The notes under the pieces are model-generated. The model was not told the DNA's origin. It saw nothing but the letters and a program-made list of their open reading frames with translations, and searched no databases. Of a DNA stretch of 14,208 nt, positions 1 to 8,066 are shown in pieces. Position numbers and translations under genes: made by a program. The DNA is taken from NCBI GenBank assembly GCA_011800805.1, contig MPNW01000864.1, positions 12,489-26,696 on the forward strand, written 5' to 3'. This DNA is from Hirudo medicinalis. Taxonomy: Eukaryota; Annelida; Clitellata; Hirudinida; Hirudinidae. Each line of letters starts with the position of its first letter. The first letter of the stretch is position 1.

Positions 1-54
1 AACAATGTGTCGGATCAATATTCTCTTTTCAATAGAAACAAAAAATGTAACGTT

Positions 55-99
55 GATGGCCGGTGGTGTGATGGCCGGTGGTGCGATGGCCGGTGGTGC
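55..99. repeat. 15-bp tandem repeat, three copies
   Basis: Three contiguous 15-bp units, GATGGCCGGTGGTGY, at 55-69, 70-84 and 85-99. The only difference is the last base (T, C, C). A partial GATGATCG follows. The unit length is a multiple of three, so one frame reads Met-Ala-Gly-Gly repeats, but the surrounding ORF has no recognisable protein and I do not call it coding. Confidence 0.9.
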
Positions 100-383
100 G
101 ATGATCGATGATAGCAGACGAGAGAGTATTGGCGCCAATATCGCTGGGAAAAATAACCCATTGTCAAGAGTGGCATTTTATGTCCACCACATTAACACCA
201 GACCGTCGCTCTGTTTGCTTTTGTCATTGGGTTTTTCCGGATAATTCTATTTAGGGTGGCTGGCCGGTCGGGAGATTTTTTTTAGGGGGGAGGGGGGGGA
301 GGTGGAACCCGCTTTCCCACAAATCATCGTTTGCGGGAAAAATCGATGTTTCATTTTTTCCATTTCTCAGATCTTCCATCACT

Positions 384-515
384 TTGTCAGTCCATCTGAC
401 AACATTGTAATTGGATCCGGTCGTCTGCATGCCTATCCATCCATCCATCCATCCATCCATTCATCCATCCGTCCGTCCGTCCATCCATCCATCCATCCGA
501 CCTTCAATCAGTCGA
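384..515 (+). repeat. Interspersed repeat, copy 1, with internal (CCAT)n
   Basis: A unit running from TTGTCAG (384) to CAATCAGTCGA (515) matches a second copy at 3462-3553. The shared left arm contains CATCTGAC, ATTG and CCGGTCGTCTG. The shared right arm is a CCGAC-TTCAATCA-type end. Between the arms lies a CCAT/CCGT microsatellite, about 65 bp here and about 16 bp in the other copy. The conserved arms around a length-variable microsatellite show this is a dispersed element, not simple sequence alone. Its class is unknown. Confidence 0.75.
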
Positions 516-706
516 TTAAATCAATCAATCGACCAATCTGTAGAGCAATCAATCGTCAATCATAATCCCAATCGTGGCGTCTTTCCCCGGGGCCAGTGAA
601 ATAATTGATCCCATTCACGGAGTCAACATCTCTTCGTGGCAATAAACCTCTGTGATCAAAGCCAGTTCAAGGACGAGGAAGAGAGGAAAGATGACTGGAA
701 TAAATA

Positions 707-846
707 TGACGATGATGATGACGATGATGACGACGATGATGACGACGATGATGACGATGGTGATGACGACGACGATGGCGATGATGATGACGACGACGAT
801 GACGATGATGATGATGACGACGATGACGATGATGATTATGATGATC
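707..846. repeat. GAT/GAC compound microsatellite
   Basis: Almost uninterrupted trinucleotide sequence on the plus strand that mixes GAT and GAC with a few GGT/GGC. It keeps three-base phase for about 140 bp and therefore yields artefactual long ORFs (polyaspartate on plus, poly-Ile/Val on minus). The same trinucleotide recurs in the LIM gene introns at 10808-10876 and 11166-11305. Confidence 0.9.
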
Positions 847-872
847 GTGTTAATAATTGCGGACATTTTCAG

Positions 873-956
873 GTTGAAAGCGAAACCGTTTCCCGTCTCG
901 GGAAATCCGAGTTGAATGCTACGATTGAAGATTTCAATCAGAAACTCTTTCGCTAG
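873..956 (+). CDS. Possible 3' terminal exon of an unidentified gene (weak)
   Basis: An acceptor-like GGACATTTTCAG ends at 872. It is followed by 27 open codons, in phase 0 if GTT at 873 is the first codon, and a TAG at 954-956. The peptide (starts VESETV, ends NQKLFR) has hydrophobic residues at spacings compatible with a short coiled coil and does not look like simple repeat. The same frame is open upstream only because it runs through the GAT/GAC microsatellite. No matching donor or upstream exon could be identified in 1-700, so the gene would have to start outside the window. It is equally possible that this is a chance ORF. I do not recognise the protein. Confidence 0.2.
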   Translation, partial: VESETVSRLGKSELNATIEDFNQKLFR

Positions 957-2079
957 GAATCAAGAAATTCAAACGCACTCAAATGAGTTTTAGCAGACGA
1001 TAGAAGTCGGCTTTAAATCTATCTGGTCTGGTCTGGTTTTTTTTTTTTTTCAATTTACATATAAATTCTATCTTCAAAGAGCTCAAATATGAATAGGGAA
1101 CATTTTGAAAACTGTAATCTGCTGAAAAGCTTTTCGCGTGAACTTCTGCGAACTTCTGCGAACTAGAGGACGATAATGAGACGAAAACAAAATATATTTT
1201 TTTTAATTTTCGATTGCCACGCAACGTATATCAACAGAGAATCTTTTTTTGCAGATTCCACTTTCGTCTTCTTAGTTACCGAGGGTTGCCGAGGTAAACT
1301 ACTCGCATTTCAAAAATGTTTGCATTTGAAAAGCCATTAAATTTATAAATTTATCGGGAATGTTGTTTGTGTTGTTGTTGACATTGTATTGTATTGCCAG
1401 GTAGTAAATCCAATAATAATATTTCTAGGAGTGATTGTAGTGTTTAAACTAGGTGCACATTAACATATGACGAATAAATTATGATAATACGCGGACGTAA
1501 TCTCATTAATATTCAGATTGCAACCGTCCAGAATGGCGACTAAGATGTTATTCTACGTACATTAACATATGGTGAATAAATTATGATAATATGCAGACGT
1601 AATCTCATTAATATTCAGATTGCAACCGTCCAGAATGGCGACTAAGATGTCATCCTAGAAACGATCACTTTGGTCGCTAGATGGCGGTTCAACTGGAATT
1701 TAACTTATTAACCGAATTAAATTTCTAATAATTTTTTTATTAATAAAAATGAAACGCCAAGAATTGAACTCTCGAAATCACATCCAATCCGACATATTTA
1801 TTTATATTTAATAATTTAATAATATTTAATTTATTTATTTATTTATTTAAAAAGTAATTTAAAGAAATGATTCGTCATTACGATAAAAACACCAGCGATT
1901 CCAGCGAAAAGTACCTATTAACTGAAGCCGTCGCAGCCAGCACATAGCCGCTTTTTAACTTAATGTTTTGGGGGGTTTTTCCGCCCTAGGGGGTCTGGTA
2001 TGAGGGTGCCTATCGTCCGCGCTGGGGTTGCATTAATCAGTATGTAAATTGATAGTAATTGTTCGCTGATTGTTTCATG
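957..2079. other. Intergenic, AT-rich, no gene seen
   Basis: No credible coding region on either strand. It contains poly-T runs near 1036 and 1196, the 102-bp duplication at 1457-1658, and an AT-rich stretch (about 1720-1860) rich in TTTA repeats. On the minus strand that stretch gives several AATAAA hexamers, candidate polyadenylation signals for the SMNDC1-like gene. A short G/C-rich patch lies at about 1968-2030. Confidence 0.6.
1457..1658. repeat. Tandem duplication, 102-bp period
   Basis: Two adjacent copies, 1457-1558 and 1559-about 1658, each beginning ACATTAACATATG and ending near GGCGACTAAGATGT. The period is exactly 102 bp and there are only a handful of substitutions. Differences cluster near the start of the unit and at the 3' edge. 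No ORF is preserved, so it appears to be a non-coding segmental duplication. Confidence 0.92.
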
Positions 2080-2763
2080 TCAGTTCGACGGGGGGCCAGG
2101 AGAGGTACGATTGTGACCCTTGGCAGTCAACTTTTTCACGCTGGAGAACAGAGTCATCGGTCGTCCACCAACGCCGCACGTTCCGACACCGACCCGACCA
2201 TGGACCGCATCCGGCGTGGAGAATATGCTCTTTTTAGTTGTAGCTCTCGATGACTTTTTGCCAAGGAAAGAGGTCCAGCTTTTCTTGCTGTCCTCTGCAA
2301 GTTGATTTCTCTGCTTGGTTTTTTCAGCGTATTTCTCCTTCTTGATTTTCAATCGTTCGGTTTTCAAGTTTACGTTCGTCTTCTTCAGAGAATCCAGTTG
2401 TACGATCTCCTTCCAGTTGCCTGGAAAAGCGATACAGCACGACTTGTCGTCGATCATTTCTCTGACGGAGCCCACTTTGTAGCAGTTCTCCTTGGACAGG
2501 AACGCCATGCACGTGTCTCCGACTTTCCAGGTGGCCTTTCGAGGTCTCGTTGAAGATGGCTCGACGTACTTTGCCACGACCCTAGGCACTGGCTCTTTGC
2601 CCTGTTCGGCGAGAACTTGGATCAAAGCTATGGCTTCTTCTAAGTCCTTCTTCAGTTTTAACATTTCTTCCGCATTTGAACATTCGCCTGACGAAAGCAC
2701 GCTGTTAATCTGAGACAGCTGGACTTCGTAGCTTTTGAGAGTGGCGCCAAAGTCCTCAGACAT
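2080..2763 (-). CDS. SMNDC1: SMNDC1/SPF30-like splicing factor, Tudor domain protein, intronless
   Basis: SMNDC1 (SPF30) is a nuclear spliceosome assembly factor of the U2 snRNP/tri-snRNP step whose Tudor domain binds dimethylarginine tails. This ORF is 227 residues (human 238). The start is the ATG at 2763, the first in-frame ATG, giving MSEDF, which matches the human MSED start. Residues 1-55 form the conserved N-terminal helical segment (LKLKKDLEEAI). A Tudor-like core spans about 78-125 and opens WKVGDTCMA. A lysine-rich linker follows at 134-178. The C-terminal signature at 177-204 (KKSIFSTPDAV, VGVGTCGV, RPMT) is very close to the human KRSIFASPESV box. Two of the four methylarginine-cage aromatics appear replaced (human W83 by L89; the GYGN turn by GNW). 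The last 20 residues do not match the human C terminus. The coding region has no introns, unlike FEN1 next door, so a retrocopy or paralogue is possible. There are no stops or frameshifts. Candidate AATAAA signals lie downstream at about 1737-1850. Confidence 0.88.
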   Translation of the reverse strand: MSEDFGATLKSYEVQLSQINSVLSSGECSNAEEMLKLKKDLEEAIALIQVLAEQGKEPVPRVVAKYVEPSSTRPRKATWKVGDTCMAFLSKENCYKVGSVREMIDDKSCCIAFPGNWKEIVQLDSLKKTNVNLKTERLKIKKEKYAEKTKQRNQLAEDSKKSWTSFLGKKSSRATTKKSIFSTPDAVHGRVGVGTCGVGGRPMTLFSSVKKLTAKGHNRTSPGPPSN

Positions 2764-3112
2764 TTTGTTTTTGTTTAAATTTTTGTTGTTGGTAAGTCGA
2801 GTCAATTCGATGGTCGTGGGTTGATTGAGTGGCTGTTGAGCAGCGGATGCCCGTGCAAAGTTGTCAAAGGAAAGATCGTAAATATATCGCCCTAAATTAA
2901 CCGAAAATAATTAAATTTTTATTACTAATTAAATGAATAGTAACGTCACCTTACAAATAATTTAGAGCGTTATATAAATACATAAAATAATAATAATTAA
3001 AAAAATACTTTAACAATTTTCTGGGACCAACCTGGCTAATAGTGTTTAGTTAACCATCCAAATAAGAAATGCTAATATTAATAATTCTCCCGCACTCAGA
3101 ACACACACATTG

Positions 3113-3160
3113 GATCACAACTTTGTGATCGTCATGAGACCAAGAAATGCCTCTTTCTTG
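3113..3160. other. Two adjacent perfect hairpins
   Basis: Hairpin 1: GATCACAA (3113-3120) and TTGTGATC (3123-3130), a perfect 8-bp inverted repeat around CT, realistically a 7-bp stem with a 4-nt loop. Hairpin 2: CAAGAAA (3141-3147) and TTTCTTG (3154-3160), a perfect 7-bp stem with a 6-nt loop. They are 10 nt apart. I compared the region by eye with the major and minor spliceosomal snRNAs and saw no match. Confidence 0.6.
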
Positions 3161-3420
3161 TAAAATTATGCCTCGGGAAAAACAATTCCATGTCCCAGCT
3201 TGGCGAATGTGGAATCAAAAACATAAATACAAGATGGATACCATCAAATACCACATATATGAGGTAGCAGTCCCACAGTCCAAACGTTTCCACTTTGGTT
3301 TTAGTTTAATTGATTGAAGTCCCCTGCACAACTGAGATGATTTGGACCGTTAAGCCTGCTGCATCGTCGGCTCATTCTTGGTTGAAAAGTGTCGCTCAGT
3401 CGACCAGTAACAAACCGAGG

Positions 3421-3597
3421 CGTGCAGCAGTCGCTACACGCTGACGGCGGTCGCGATCGTCTTGTCAGTACATCTGACGACATTGTGATTGGAACCGGTC
3501 GTCTGTTTGCCTATCCATCCATCCATCCGACATTCAATCATTCAATCAGTCGAAAGCTGAAACGTGCGACAACCGCTACCACGCTGATGGCGGCCGC
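3421..3597 (+). repeat. Interspersed repeat, copy 2, between imperfect direct repeats
   Basis: The core at 3462-3553 matches copy 1 (384-515). It is bracketed by two imperfect direct repeats of about 35 bp: 3421-3454 (CGTGCAGCAGTCGCTACACG...) and 3563-3597 (CGTGCGACAACCGCTACCAC...), which share the CGCTGAyGGCGGyCGC end. The flanking repeats are too long and too diverged for a target-site duplication, so they look like internal subrepeats of a larger unit. Confidence 0.65.
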
Positions 3598-3625
3598 ACA
3601 CGAGTAGGAGCAGACATGGCTATTG

Positions 3626-3631
3626 TTTATT
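3626..3631 (-). terminator. Candidate FEN1 polyadenylation signal
   Basis: Minus-strand AATAAA about 144 nt downstream of the FEN1 stop codon. A variant ATTAAA at 3669-3674 is closer. Which one is used cannot be told from sequence. Confidence 0.4.
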
Positions 3632-3643
3632 TCATAATTTGTC

Positions 3644-3719
3644 AATAAAACTCTAATTTTGAACTTACTTTAATAAAAAAAAAACAAAAAACAAAACAAA
3701 AACTAAATAAATAAACAGG
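3644..3719 (+). other. AATAAA followed by A-rich tract; possible retroposed 3' end
   Basis: On the plus strand AATAAA (3644-3649) is followed about 25 nt later by an A-rich run (TAATAAAAAAAAAACAAAAAAC and on to AAATAAATAAAC). This is the arrangement expected of the 3' end of a retroposed transcript or SINE/LINE inserted in plus orientation, and the repeat unit at 3421-3597 lies immediately upstream. No target-site duplication could be identified. On the minus strand the same block lies within or just past the FEN1 3' UTR. Confidence 0.4.
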
Positions 3720-3774
3720 TATGGAGGCAAGATCTTCATCACTGAAAAGTGTAAAATGCAATCCTGGGAGGAGT

Positions 3775-6700
3775 CTACTTCTTCTTTCTGCCGCCATTGG
3801 TCAGTTTCGGCTTTTTCTTTTCGGGACCTTTTGCATCGTTGAGCTGAAAACACGGTCGACACGAACTTATAAACCCAACCTCATTAGCATATTCATGCTA
3901 AGATCGGATAAAATTGCATAAATTAATTTCCACGCTTAAATTTGCCACAAAGTCTGCCCGGCAAGATTCTAATCTAAATATTCATGCAATGTGCAAATGA
4001 CAGCTGACTCCTCCCACCTTTCTCTTCTGACTGGCCGTGGAGATGGGGGTGACCTTGAAGAAGGCATCGAGTCTGCCCTGGGTGGAGGTCGTCCGAGATT
4101 TTGCGAGCTTTTTCACGCCATTCCTGATTCTCTCCTCGCTGAAATTTGAGATAAAACAAATGAAAGAGCAACATGAATACAACAACGTAATAATAAAACA
4201 GGAGAAAAAGATATAAAATAATTAATTTGTTAAATATATCTGTAACTAACATCAATAATAATAATAATAATAACGATGGAAATAAAAACTACTTACCACC
4301 AATAACAATTATATAAACAGGGACGTCATATCAGCTTTTTTTTGCTTCTAGCCAAAAGCCGGGGGCTAAACAGCCCCGGGCCCGGCCAAATGACGTCCAC
4401 ACGTACAAGGTAGCAAAATGCTTTGGTGCTCTTACTTGAATCCTTTCTCTTCGACCATGAACTTCACAAGCTCCTCCTCTTTTGGCTCCACCCATTTAAT
4501 CTGCAATCATGAGATCGACGCCAATGTTGTCGACATGCGTCACCAAAACAATTATTAAAACGTGACACGAGATTCTTAACAAAACAACTTTTGTCTTCGT
4601 AACAAGTCTTTGTAATAATTCTACGGAAAGCTAAGGTCGATTTAAAATTAGGTCGGGTAACGAGAACCGGGTCACCTCGAATGCGCTGGGATCGGCAACT
4701 TCGGGATCCTTGAAGAGCTTCCTGGCTTGATCGTAAGGCCAATCTTCGGGGATCGGGTGTTTCTAAAAACGATACAAACGATACGAATGATACAAACGAT
4801 ACAAATGCATTGATTACGATTGCATGAACAAGCAACATCCATGAATATTAATGTCCATTTGCCAGGACAAACAGATAATTTAATTTAATAATAATTTAAA
4901 GATAATTTTAATTTAAGTCATTCATCTTAGAAACGTCCGCAGACGACGTCGGGATCGGAATCGACGTTGCGAAACGCGACGCCAGCAGCAATGACGTCGC
5001 AAATTAAGACATCATACTAGCAACAACAACACAGTATGTAACATCGTAAAGTGTCAACGGCGACCTTTGTATCGAGGTTCTTGAGGATTGTCTCGATGTT
5101 TCTGTGTTGTCGCACGAGCTCGACAGCCCTCTTCGGTCCGACGCCCTTGATCGTGTCGCAGTAGTCGCACCCGAGCAAAATGCACAGGTCGACGAACTGT
5201 AAATGGACTAAGTTTTATTATTGGATGGCAGGAAATCTAAGGAGATTCATTCTACGTCAATATACGACAGTATAAATGTTATAGGTATACATGTTATGTA
5301 TGAATAATATTGTAATAATGTCGAATAATACGATATACGACAGTATAAATGTTATAGGTATGCATGTTATGTATGAATAACATTGTAATAATGTCGAATA
5401 ATACGATATACAACATTTTAAATGTTATAGGTATGCATGTTATGTATGAATAATATTGTAATAATGTCGAATAATACGATATACAACATTTTAAATGTTA
5501 TAGGTATGCATGTTATGTATGAATAACATTGTAATAATGTCGAATAATACGATATACAACATTTTAAATGTTATAGGTATACATGTTATGTATGAATAAC
5601 ATTGTAATAATGTCGAATAATACGATATACAACATTTTAAATGTTATAGGTATACATGTTATGTATGAATAATATTGTAATAATGTCGAATAATACGATA
5701 TACAACATTTTAAATGTTATAGGTATACATGTTATGTATGAATAATGTTATAATAATGTCGAATGATGTTGTAATAAACTCTGTAATAACAAAAAAATGT
5801 GGTCAGCTAATTAATAATTCAATTAACATTCAACCAATTATCCATCGACATTTAATATCCATCGACGCCCACCTCGTCATAGGTGAGCTCCATTTCCAGG
5901 AGTATCTTATCCAGGTAGAACTCCTTGATTGGCATTTTCCTGCAAGAAGAATCATCCTAATCATTATCATCACCCAACCTTGCCATCATCATCATCATCA
6001 TTTCTATAACCCCCTCTCATTATCATCATCATCATCATTTCTATAGCCCCACCTTGCCTCACTGAACGTGAGATGTCTGAGGACGGTGGTCGACCCGAAC
6101 GTCAGGGCGTCCATGTCCTCCGTTCCGACCGCAAAGGCCTTCCCCTCCTTGACCAGGGCCGCACACTGAGCCTCTGCCTCGCAGGGTGCCTGGACGATCA
6201 GCGTAATTTAACGAATTCGTTCGATATTGACATTCGATATTGATATTGGCATTATTAAATGAAAGTTATAATAATAAATGCACGAACAAACAATAACGTA
6301 ATATCAACAAACGAATTACAATAGATTTTAACCCGATATAACAATAACAATCAATAATCAATCATGCTAACCTCCACGTAGGGCACTCCCATGAGCCCGA
6401 GCAGTCTCTTGCACTCGTCGTTGTGCTGCCTCGTCACCTTGACGAGTCTCTTCTGAAACCTCTCCACATTCTCCGAGTCGCCGGCATCTTCAGCGGCCTT
6501 CAGGCTCTTCTCGGCGTCCTCCCTCCTCTCCTTCCTCTTGGCCAACTGGGTCGGGCCGAGCGGGATAGGGGTAGAAAATGGGTCGCCAATTATTATTATG
6601 AGACGTACATTATCGATGCACGTGTTACTTCATGTAACAAAATGGTTAAGATGATGATGATAATGATGGAGTTTGCGACGATGTCACACGACGGTGATAG

Positions 6701-7572
6701 TCATGATAGCGATCTCCTCACCTCTCCAGACTTCATGTCGGGTGGCTTCCCGTCAAAGACGTAGATCGGCTTGATGCCGTTCTCCATCATCCTGATCGTC
6801 CTGTAGAACATTCCCATGAGGTGGCTGGGGAGAGAGAGATTAAAATTTTTTAAATCATAATTCACGTTAAATATTATAATATATCAAATTAATAAACTGA
6901 TTTCATTTGTTAAAAATGAAAGCCTCTGATTGAAAACTTAGGTCTAGATGTTTGGTGGACTACAAGCTAAAAAAAAATTTAATTTCTACAAATTATGGCC
7001 ATTTATTTACAAAATCCAAGACTAAAAAATAAGATGATTCTGAATCCGTTGATTGCTTAACTAATATAAAGTTAATATGAAATTAACTAAGAAATAATGA
7101 AACCAACCTGGTCGTCTCTCCGTCTGCACTGGTAAGGGTGCTTCCATCTTGACGGACAGCAATCAGGAACTGGTAGATGCTCATGGATGCATCTACAGCT
7201 ACTTTTCTTCCTGGAAATGTCAATGAAAAGGAAATTCAAACATTATGTATGAGACATCAGGTGTACCCTATTCTTGAGATTCAATCAATTTTCAAGAAGA
7301 GAAGTGATAAATGAAAAACAATTAAAAGCAAAAGGTTGAAAATTTGTGAAATGCACACAAACTGCATAATAGATAGCTATTATAGCACCATGAACCTCAC
7401 AGTATTTATGTAAACCATTCCATACATTAGTGAAGCATTCATTGAAATCGTTCGGTGACAAAATGTCATGTAGGTAAATTAGAAACTAACCAAAATAATT
7501 TTTAATCTCATTCTCTTTCATAGCCGACGGAGCATAATCTCCGATCACTTTTGTAAGCCCGTGAATTCCCAT
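3775..7572 (-). CDS. FEN1: Flap endonuclease 1, complete, 11 exons
   Basis: FEN1 is the nuclear 5'-flap endonuclease of Okazaki-fragment maturation and long-patch base excision repair. Minus-strand exons are 7572-7491, 7210-7108, 6824-6722, 6545-6372, 6189-6053, 5939-5873, 5196-5065, 4762-4676, 4500-4436, 4138-4018 and 3843-3775. All introns are GT-AG and all joins keep frame, giving 379 residues (human 380). The N-terminal MGIHGL and XPG-N region come first, then the arch with K93 and R100, the XPG-I region with a helix-hairpin-helix (KGVGPKRA, about 239-246), the PCNA box Q337-L340-F343-F344, and a bipartite basic NLS (KRK, KKKPK) ending in TAG. The seven metal-ligand acids D34, D86, E158, E160, D179, D181 and D233 are all present at the human positions. 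Serine 187 is present, but the following proline of the human CDK site is threonine. The start ATG has A at -3 and G at +4. Intron 6 carries the 73-bp minisatellite and intron 9 the MITE-like insert. Confidence 0.97.
4321..4398. mobile_element. MITE-like 78-bp GC-rich palindromic insert in FEN1 intron 9
   Basis: Perfect 9-bp terminal inverted repeats GGACGTCAT (4321-4329) and ATGACGTCC (4390-4398) bracket a GC-rich core with an inner hairpin GGGGCT-AAAC-AGCCCC and the palindrome CCGGGCCCGG. The surrounding intron is strongly AT-rich (TAA repeats, TATAAAA), so composition changes abruptly at both edges. The size and terminal repeats fit a very small non-autonomous DNA transposon. No clear target-site duplication is visible (ACAG on the left, ACAC on the right), so a fixed regulatory or structural hairpin is an alternative. 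The termini contain GACGTCA, a CRE/ATF-like core. Confidence 0.5.
4769..4807. repeat. ACGATACAA 9-bp tandem repeat, about four copies
   Basis: About four imperfect 9-bp units (CGATACAAA / CGATACGAA / TGATACAAA) in FEN1 intron 7, just upstream (in gene sense) of the exon 8 acceptor. On the FEN1 sense strand the units read TTTGTATCG, so they are pyrimidine-rich and may contribute to the 3' splice site. Confidence 0.8.
5257..5768. repeat. 73-bp minisatellite, seven copies, in FEN1 intron 6
   Basis: Seven tandem copies at an exact 73-bp period: the shared TTATGTATGAATAA motif begins at 5294, 5367, 5440, 5513, 5586, 5659 and 5732. There are no indels between copies. Variants are limited to a few sites: CGACAGTATAAA (copies 1-2) versus CAACATTTTAAA (copies 3-7), TACATG/TGCATG, and AATATT/AACATT/AATGTT. 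The unit contains a small palindrome ATACAT-GTT-ATGTAT. The last copy decays after about 5750. The array fills most of the intron between exons 6 and 7. Confidence 0.97.
5981..6046. repeat. Duplicated CAT microsatellite in FEN1 intron 5
   Basis: Two similar blocks, each an ATC/CAT trinucleotide run followed by ATTTCTATA(A/G)CCCC, at about 5984-6013 and 6020-6050. The second abuts the exon 5 donor. This is a local duplication with the microsatellite inside. Confidence 0.75.
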
Positions 7573-7947
7573 AATTACTAAAATTTCCTTCCAAAACAAC
7601 TAAATACCACTGTTACCGCCACAAAAAGATGGGCCGTTTGTTTAGGTTTCAATAAATCGCCTGAATAGAATGTAATTTATTAAAAATTGATTAATTTTTT
7701 ATTTGACTTGCGTAAAATGTAAGAATTAATTATAAATTCTGCAATTTGTTGTCTTGTGAAACTTTTAAGACAGTTTTAAGTTGCATCTTTAAAGTGGATA
7801 ATTTAAGCAATAAAATTATTTTTCACTCAGTAATTATTTTTTCTTTATTTAAATTAGTGTAAAAAAAAGGAGCAACAGGGATGTACGTAGTATTTCAAGT
7901 TCGTCTTTTCGATGCTCTATCTTGTTTAAGTTGTCTTAGATAGGCCA

Positions 7948-8027
7948 GTATGTCTCTGTAGCGTCTAGGCTTTTGGAAGCTTGAAAATTAAAATTTGAGC
8001 TTCAATCGTTAATAATATTTTACTCAG
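7948..8027 (+). other. Candidate 5' UTR intron of the LIM gene
   Basis: Donor-like A|GTATGT at 7948 and acceptor-like ATTTTACTCAG ending at 8027 delimit 80 bp, a size in the range of the other short introns of this gene (73-148 bp). It would leave a leader starting AAGATG. No transcript evidence is available, so this is tentative. Confidence 0.3.
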
Positions 8028-8030
8028 AAG

Positions 8031-8066
8031 ATGTTTTCGTCCGATTCCGTGTTTGTTTTGTTGTGA
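8031..8066 (+). other. Upstream ORF, 11 codons, in the LIM gene leader
   Basis: ATG at 8031 opens 11 codons (MFSSDSVFVLL) and stops at TGA 8064-8066, 73 bp before the main ATG at 8140 and in a different frame. If the leader begins upstream of 8031, this would be the nearest upstream ORF and could reduce initiation at the main start. Confidence 0.35.

Larger units (their letters stand above)
2764..3774. other. Intergenic region between SMNDC1-like 5' end and FEN1 3' end
   Basis: No protein gene is recognised. It should include the SMNDC1-like promoter and 5' leader (just above 2763, where A-rich sequence precedes the ATG), an AT-rich segment at 2890-3010, the paired hairpins at 3113-3160, the interspersed repeat copy at 3462-3553 with flanking direct repeats, and the FEN1 3' UTR at its right end. 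Confidence 0.55.

Noticed and set aside
302..599. [13 protein letters not shown] repeat ORFs
   Set aside because: They are translations of the CCAT microsatellite inside an interspersed repeat; the frame is arbitrary.
636..956. 106-codon polyaspartate ORF as a protein gene
   Set aside because: It begins at a non-ATG codon and most of it is the GAT/GAC microsatellite. Only the last 27 codons (873-956) look non-repetitive and are kept as a weak exon candidate.
3301..3607. Plus- and minus-strand ORFs around the repeat at 3421-3597 as genes
   Set aside because: They translate the interspersed repeat; no protein family is evident.
6053..6060. GC donor (GAG|GCAAGG) for FEN1 exon 5
   Set aside because: The normal GT four bases further on (GCAAG|GTGGGG) restores the frame and gives [11 protein letters not shown] as in other FEN1 proteins.
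6053..6189. FEN1 Cys157 beside catalytic E158 and loss of the S187-Pro CDK site as novelties
   Set aside because: From general familiarity with invertebrate FEN1 sequences, the APCEAEAQC form and a non-proline after S187 are probably common outside vertebrates, so they are noted but not claimed as unusual.
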